Source: CAVQGF01 sp045807945
GTDB lineage: Bacteria; Acidobacteriota; Terriglobia; Terriglobales; Acidobacteriaceae
Direction of reading: 5' to 3'
NCBI GenBank assembly: GCA_045807945.1
Contig: JBJMGI010000092.1
Location: forward strand, 1-64,000
DNA length: 64,000 nucleotides
Below the pieces are notes generated by a model that was given only the letters and a program-made list of their open reading frames with translations, was not told the DNA's origin and ran no database searches. Shown here piece after piece: positions 59,199 to 64,000 of the stretch. The position numbers were made by a program, and so were the translations under genes. How positions within the stretch are numbered: the stretch's first letter is position 1; each line of letters starts with the position of its first letter.

Positions 59199-61487
59199 TT
59201 GATCTCAGTGACCCTTCGCAATCGCTTTGTACCTCTCCTGCTCGCCTTAGCGCTTGCTTCCGGAAGCGCGTACCCGCAGAGCTCGACTTCGCACTCCACG
59301 ACTCACATAAACAAGACCCACACAAAGAAGAAGACCGCAGCGAAGAAGAAGAGTAAGACTTCCGCTGCGAGGGTGCAGAAGACGGCGCAGGCATTCGTCC
59401 GCTCACTCGATCTGCGCGCGATGGCTACGCAGCTTCTCCAGAACCGCTCCAAAGCCGCCTACGACGGCGTGGAGCATTATGCTCTCACCCATCCCAATGA
59501 AGCGGGCGCCCTGGCTTGGTTTGCCATCGGATACGCTCACACCCTCGATCAGGAATTTGCGCAAGCCATTCCCCCGCTTCTGAAGGCGCCGCCAAAGGCT
59601 GGTGAGCTAGGCGATTACGTTGATTTCTATCTCGGCAAGTCTTATCACGCCACCAGCAATTGGTCGGACTGTATAGCCACTCTGCAGGATTTCAGCACCA
59701 AGTATCCGGACTCGCTCAATCGTCGCGACGCGGCCATCGTTTACGGCAACGCGTTGCTTGCAGCAGGGAAGAATGTGGAGGCTGCAAAAGTCCTCGAGGC
59801 GGAGCGCACGCCCTTGCGTTCAGATGTCGAGCTGTACCTCGGCCGTGCGCTGGCACGCAGCGGACATCCTAATACCGCGGCTGTCGCCTTCCAGCATGTT
59901 TATTACGGAATGCCGCTGAGCGACGAAGCCGATGCGGCTGGTGACGAACTCGATCGCCTGCAAAAGCAGAGCAAGATCCCTGCGGCCAGCTTCTCCGTTC
60001 GCAGGCAGCGCCCCGAGTTGCTCGTTTCTGGCAAACGCTACAGCGAGGCTATTGAAGATTACAAGCGGCTCCTCCAGGAAGCCCCAGCTACCGACGCTCC
60101 CGCTCTCCGCCTTGGCCTGGCTGTCGCCCTCTATCGTGATCGTAGATATAAAGACGCGAAGGATTTGCTGCAGAAGCTCTCCGTCACGGGAGAGACCCCT
60201 CTCAGCAGCGACCAAAAAGCCGAGCGGCTGTACTACCTCGGCGAGATCACTCGCGGCGACGATCAGATCGCCTTTGTTGAATATCTGAGTCAGCTCCGTG
60301 CGATTGAGCCTGCCGGTAAATGGCTGGAGGAAAGCCTCATCTCTACGGGCAACAGCTATCTTCTGAAGAAGGACATTGCCACTGCCGCAAAGTTTTATTC
60401 TGAATTAGCCACCCGGGTGCCGAACGGGAAGTACGGCTCCTACGCGCACTGGAAAGCGGCTTGGATCACCTATCGGCTGAACGATTTCGCCGGTGCGAAG
60501 CAGCAGTTCGAAGAGCAGATCAGCCTCTATCCCAACTCTGCCGAAGTCGCGAATGCTCTCTATTGGCGAGCACGCATCGCGGAGCAGGAGAACGACCCGG
60601 CCAAGGCACGCGCCTACTACCAAAAGCTCGCCGAGCGTTTTCGTTATTACTACTACGGCGAACTCGCTCGCGACCGCATGGCGCAGATCAAGTTCGAAGG
60701 GCCGGCCGATCCCGATCCGCTGCTCAGGAAGATTCCCGCGATAAAGCCGCCCCAAGATCCGAGAGAGTTGATGCCGGCAGACAATCTTCGCGCGCAGCGC
60801 AGTCGCTTGCTCCAGAACGGTGGATTGACTGACCTGGCGGTGAAAGAACTACAGACCGCTGGCTACAACGATTCACTAGGATGGGCGAATCAAGAGATCC
60901 TGCGGCTTTACCAGAACGATGGCGCATACTATCGCGCTTTGCAGGTGGCCAAGCGTTCCGTTCCAGGTTACTTCGCATTCGAGCTGACCGACATGCCGCG
61001 TCCGTTCTGGGAGGCGCTATTCCCGCGTGTCTATTGGACCGACCTCAAAAAATATTCGCAAGAGAATGCTCTCGATCCGTTTATGGTCGCGTCGTTGATC
61101 CGTCAGGAATCGGAGTTCAACCCCAGCGCTGTCTCGCGCGCGAAGGCGTTGGGGCTGATGCAATTGTTGCCAAGTGTAGGTAAGCATCTCGCAAAAGAGG
61201 TGAAGCTCGGCGGCTTTAATCAGGGGCTTCTTTTCGTCCCGCCCATCAACCTGCGACTCGGAACGCGTTACTTCAAGCAGATGGTGGATCAGAACGCTGG
61301 CACAGTGGAGTTCGCGCTTGCTGCCTACAACGCCGGACAAGACCGCGTTGACGATTGGCGCAAAGACGCCAAATTCCGCGACGTCCCCGAATTCGTGGAA
61401 TCGATTCCGTTCACCGAAACACGCGAGTACGTGCAAGCTATTGTTAGGAATGCGGGAGTTTATCGCAGGCTCTATAGCGAGCCGTGA
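59199..61487 (+). CDS. Soluble lytic murein transglycosylase (Slt70-like)
   Basis: About 762 residues. A TTG start at 59199 is given; a GTG at 59208 is an alternative that gives a clean signal peptide ('LLLALALASGSAYPQ'). A long helical superhelix (about 80-560, TPR-like) precedes the SLT domain: the catalytic Glu is in 'LIRQESEFNPSAVS' (about residue 637), with 'GLMQLLPSVG' and 'ALAAYNAGQDRV'. It cleaves peptidoglycan with anhydromuropeptide formation in the periplasm. It abuts the convergent lspA gene with no gap. Confidence 0.88.
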   Translation: MISVTLRNRFVPLLLALALASGSAYPQSSTSHSTTHINKTHTKKKTAAKKKSKTSAARVQKTAQAFVRSLDLRAMATQLLQNRSKAAYDGVEHYALTHPNEAGALAWFAIGYAHTLDQEFAQAIPPLLKAPPKAGELGDYVDFYLGKSYHATSNWSDCIATLQDFSTKYPDSLNRRDAAIVYGNALLAAGKNVEAAKVLEAERTPLRSDVELYLGRALARSGHPNTAAVAFQHVYYGMPLSDEADAAGDELDRLQKQSKIPAASFSVRRQRPELLVSGKRYSEAIEDYKRLLQEAPATDAPALRLGLAVALYRDRRYKDAKDLLQKLSVTGETPLSSDQKAERLYYLGEITRGDDQIAFVEYLSQLRAIEPAGKWLEESLISTGNSYLLKKDIATAAKFYSELATRVPNGKYGSYAHWKAAWITYRLNDFAGAKQQFEEQISLYPNSAEVANALYWRARIAEQENDPAKARAYYQKLAERFRYYYYGELARDRMAQIKFEGPADPDPLLRKIPAIKPPQDPRELMPADNLRAQRSRLLQNGGLTDLAVKELQTAGYNDSLGWANQEILRLYQNDGAYYRALQVAKRSVPGYFAFELTDMPRPFWEALFPRVYWTDLKKYSQENALDPFMVASLIRQESEFNPSAVSRAKALGLMQLLPSVGKHLAKEVKLGGFNQGLLFVPPINLRLGTRYFKQMVDQNAGTVEFALAAYNAGQDRVDDWRKDAKFRDVPEFVESIPFTETREYVQAIVRNAGVYRRLYSEP

Positions 61488-62000
61488 TCATTCAGCGGGT
61501 GCGTGCTCGGGTGGCGCCGATTTAGCAAAGAGGATCTCGCCCATCAGCACGAATGCACCGACAACGATTGCGCTATCGGCAACGTTGAACGCCGGCCAGT
61601 GATAGCTTCCGACATAGAAGTCGAGAAAATCCACCACGTGTCCGTGGATCATGCGGTCCCACAGGTTTCCCGCCGCGCCGCCCAGGATCAGCGAAAGTGC
61701 CAGCCCCGTCATCGTGATCTTGTGGCTATTGCGCCACAACAGCATGGTCACAATGCACATTGCGATAACAGAGAACATGATGAGCGCCGGTGCGCGCCAC
61801 TGCGAGGCCGAGTCGGCGAACAGTCCGAACGCGGCGCCTTCATTGTGGGCGTTGGTGAGTTTCAGGAATCCGGGTATCAGCACGATGGAGTCGTGCAATG
61901 TGATGCTTCGATCGACCAGCCACTTCGTCAACTGGTCCAGCAGGATCACTCCTGCTGAGATCAAAAAGTGGAACCGGCGCATAGCGTGTGGCTGGGTCAT
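61488..62000 (-). CDS. lspA: Lipoprotein signal peptidase (signal peptidase II)
   Basis: 170 residues with four membrane segments. The two catalytic aspartates are in 'NLWDRMIHGHVVDFLDF' and 'FNVADSAIVVGA'. It removes the signal peptide from prolipoproteins such as the CuA lipoprotein in this window. It follows ileS on the same strand by 37 bases. Confidence 0.93.
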   Translation of the reverse strand: MTQPHAMRRFHFLISAGVILLDQLTKWLVDRSITLHDSIVLIPGFLKLTNAHNEGAAFGLFADSASQWRAPALIMFSVIAMCIVTMLLWRNSHKITMTGLALSLILGGAAGNLWDRMIHGHVVDFLDFYVGSYHWPAFNVADSAIVVGAFVLMGEILFAKSAPPEHAPAE

Positions 62001-62037
62001 TTTCTGGGTTAGATTCCTAAATCTCTGCTGACGATTC

Positions 62038-64000
62038 TTACTTGCCCTCGGCGATCTCCTTCAAAGCCGTGCTGCAGCGCTCGCATACCGTCGGATACTC
62101 CGTATCTTTACCGACTTCGGTAGAGTAAGTCCAGCAGCGCTCGCACTTGGTGCCATCGGCCTTCGCCACCCGGATCTCAAGGGGTGAGTCGCCGTTGGCG
62201 GCCTCAGCGCGTGTCAGTTTGACGCGCGAAACGATAAACAGTTCGCGCAGGCCGGCCGCGTGCTTCTGCAGCGTGGTGAACAGATTACCCGAAGCGAGCA
62301 GCTCGACCTGGGCTTCGAGGCCGCTCCCGATCACCTTATCTCTGCGTAGCGGCTCAAGCGCCAGCATGACCGCCTCGCGGGTTGCGACAAGCTGCGCCCA
62401 CTCCGACCGGACCACAGCGCCACGATCGTCGCCAACTTCGCCCCCAAGAACTTCATTGCGCTTCCAAAAAGTTGAAAGGTGAACGCTCTCAGGCCGGGCA
62501 GACAATTGCGGCATCATCTGCCAGATCTCGTCGGCGGTATAGCTCATTAGCGGCGCCATTGCGCGCACTAGTGTCTCCCCGATCCGCCAGAGCGCGGTCT
62601 GCGCGGACCGCCGCCCGCGCGAATTTGGAGCCGCGGTGTAGAGCCGGTCCTTCAGCAGGTCGAAGTAGATAGCGCTCAAATCGACAACACAGAATTCGTT
62701 GGCCTGGTGATAGACCTTGTTGAACAGCCGGGCCTCGTACCACTCTGCGATTTCGTCGTTCAGGTCACCCGTCCGCACCAGCATCGCCTGGTCCACAAAT
62801 TCCATCTGGTCGAAGGCGACTGCATTCTTCGCCGGATCGAAGTCGCTCAAATTCCCGAGCACATACCGGAATGTGTTCCGCAGCTTGCGGTAATTCTCAG
62901 CGACGCGGTTCATCAGCTCCTCAGACGAACGGCTGTCTTCGCGATACTCAACCGAAGCAGCCCACAAACGAATGATCTCCCCGCCGAGCCTCTTCGCGAT
63001 CGCATCCGGATCGACGGCGTTGCCCTTAGACTTATGTTGCGCCTGACCTTGTGGGTCCAGTGTCCATCCATGCGTCGTGACTTCACGGAACGGTGCTTTG
63101 CCGCGCGTCCCGACGGCGCACAGCAGGGAAGACTGGAACCACCCGCGGTACTGGTCGCCACCTTCGCTGTACAGGTCTGCGGGCCAGGGAAGATCTTTCT
63201 CATGCCCCAGCACGGCCGCGTGGCTCGAGCCTGATTCGAACCAAACGTCGATGATGTCCATCTCTTTCCGGAACTCTTTGCCACCGCACTTCGCGCACTT
63301 CGTTCCAGCAGGAAGGATAGAAGCTGCGTCGTGGCGGTACCAGGAATCCGCGCCTTCCTTCGCAAACAGCTCGACAACTTTGCGGTTTACTTCAGGCGAG
63401 CGGAGCAATTCGTTGCACTTGCGGTCGGTACAGAAAAATACCGCGATGGGAACTCCCCAGATGCGTTGCCGCGAGATGCACCAATCCGGACGCGTCTCGA
63501 CCATGTTGCTGATGCGCAGCTCGCCCCATTCCGGGTCCCACTTTACTTTCTTGATCTCGTCGAGCGCGCGCGAGCGCAGCGTGCCGCCTTCCATCTTCCC
63601 GTCCATTGCGATGAACCACTGCTCGGTAGCGCGGAAGATCACGGGATTATGGCAGCGCCAACAATGCGGATAGGAGTGCTCGATCTTTTCGTGCCCGAGC
63701 AGAACGCCTCGTGCCTTCAGCAATTCGACGATCGGCTCGTTGGCTTTGAAGACGGTCTTGCCGTCGTACTCCGGCAACCCGTTATGGATCCGCCCGGCTT
63801 CATCAACGTTCACCTTCTGGTCCAGCCCATACTTCGCGCCAGTGTAGAAATCATCTGCGCCATGCGAAGGTGCGGTGTGCACGGCGCCCGTGCCCTGATC
63901 GGTGGTGACGTAATCCGCCAGGACGCCGAGGATCGAACGGTCGAGAAAGGGATGCGCGAAGGTCGAGCGTTCAAGTTTCCGTCCCTTGAATCGCGCGATC
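62038..64000 (-). CDS. ileS: Isoleucyl-tRNA synthetase, 5' end outside window
   Basis: At least 654 codons; the frame is open at base 64000. It includes the end of the editing domain ('GTGAVHTAPSHGADDFYTG'), the catalytic domain part ('WCISRQRIWGVPI', 'WFESGSSHAAVLG'), the anticodon-binding domain ('NTFRYVLGNLSDFDP') and a C-terminal zinc site ('CERCWTYSTEVG', 'VCERC'). The KMSKS loop reads 'AQHKSKGN', so the canonical motif is degenerate. The enzyme charges tRNA-Ile. It lies upstream of lspA, a common arrangement in bacteria. Confidence 0.92.
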   Translation of the reverse strand, partial: IARFKGRKLERSTFAHPFLDRSILGVLADYVTTDQGTGAVHTAPSHGADDFYTGAKYGLDQKVNVDEAGRIHNGLPEYDGKTVFKANEPIVELLKARGVLLGHEKIEHSYPHCWRCHNPVIFRATEQWFIAMDGKMEGGTLRSRALDEIKKVKWDPEWGELRISNMVETRPDWCISRQRIWGVPIAVFFCTDRKCNELLRSPEVNRKVVELFAKEGADSWYRHDAASILPAGTKCAKCGGKEFRKEMDIIDVWFESGSSHAAVLGHEKDLPWPADLYSEGGDQYRGWFQSSLLCAVGTRGKAPFREVTTHGWTLDPQGQAQHKSKGNAVDPDAIAKRLGGEIIRLWAASVEYREDSRSSEELMNRVAENYRKLRNTFRYVLGNLSDFDPAKNAVAFDQMEFVDQAMLVRTGDLNDEIAEWYEARLFNKVYHQANEFCVVDLSAIYFDLLKDRLYTAAPNSRGRRSAQTALWRIGETLVRAMAPLMSYTADEIWQMMPQLSARPESVHLSTFWKRNEVLGGEVGDDRGAVVRSEWAQLVATREAVMLALEPLRRDKVIGSGLEAQVELLASGNLFTTLQKHAAGLRELFIVSRVKLTRAEAANGDSPLEIRVAKADGTKCERCWTYSTEVGKDTEYPTVCERCSTALKEIAEGK

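Noticed and set aside
1..64000. CRISPR arrays, insertion sequences, rRNA genes
   Set aside because: No regularly spaced short repeats, transposase motifs or rRNA sequence were seen; the only site-specific mobility signal is the tRNA-Glu repeat pair.

Overview
The window is a chromosome segment of an Acidobacteriota bacterium, most likely of the Terriglobia/Koribacter type. This is inferred from gene content: three very long FtsX/MacB-type permeases of the ~800-residue 'acidobacterial duplicated orphan permease' kind, an ECF sigma-CHAT-subtilase locus, and a cytochrome b-flavoprotein-iron-sulfur succinate dehydrogenase with a TPR gene attached. No 16S gene is present, so the placement cannot be checked here. 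Genes are dense and many overlap by 4-11 bases, which suggests long translationally coupled operons.

Layout. (1) 1-227: 3' end of a GreA/GreB-type transcript cleavage factor. (2) 301-10515: a 10-kb block bounded by two identical 38-bp copies of the 3' half of a tRNA-Glu gene in direct orientation. It contains essentially one gene, a 3,240-residue secreted subtilase with FG-GAP, IPT and Ig-like repeats, whose stop codon lies inside one tRNA-derived repeat. (3) 10602-16610: a single-domain response regulator, then a divergent five-gene peptide ABC importer operon. (4) 16623-22980: ECF sigma factor, TPR-CHAT caspase-like protein, putative zinc anti-sigma/beta-domain protein, subtilase with three QSTVAVLD peptides, and an HD-GYP phosphodiesterase. 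(5) 23130-23956: a Crp/Fnr-like protein lacking its DNA-binding domain, coupled to a small cysteine protein.

(6) 24035-40173, minus strand: a self-contained efflux/permease regulon. Its order is long permease; receiver-PP2C phosphatase; then adaptor, ATPase, permease, permease, ATPase, TolC, NtrC-type regulator and histidine kinase. Three sigma-54 promoters with correct GG/GC spacing precede the first three transcription units. Each has two TGTCCG-type enhancer sites 20-21 bp apart, so the NtrC protein at the operon end probably activates all of them, including its own transcription.

(7) 40386-44105: small membrane protein, Dps-like ferritin, and a MacB-type permease pair without ATPase. (8) 44289-48036: succinate dehydrogenase/fumarate reductase plus a TPR protein, followed on the other strand by a 44-codon secreted peptide gene. 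(9) 48301-64000: housekeeping and envelope genes: SDR, inositol phosphate synthase, M48 protease, GAF-GGDEF protein, CBS protein, ECF sigma/anti-sigma pair, CuA lipoprotein, a nine-fold 31-residue-repeat GAF protein, lytic transglycosylase, LspA, and IleS running off the end.

The most unusual items are the tRNA-bounded giant protease block, the CHAT-subtilase locus with its codon-diverged repeated peptide, and the sigma-54 regulon with three matched promoter/enhancer sets. All functional statements come from reading motifs; no database search was run.
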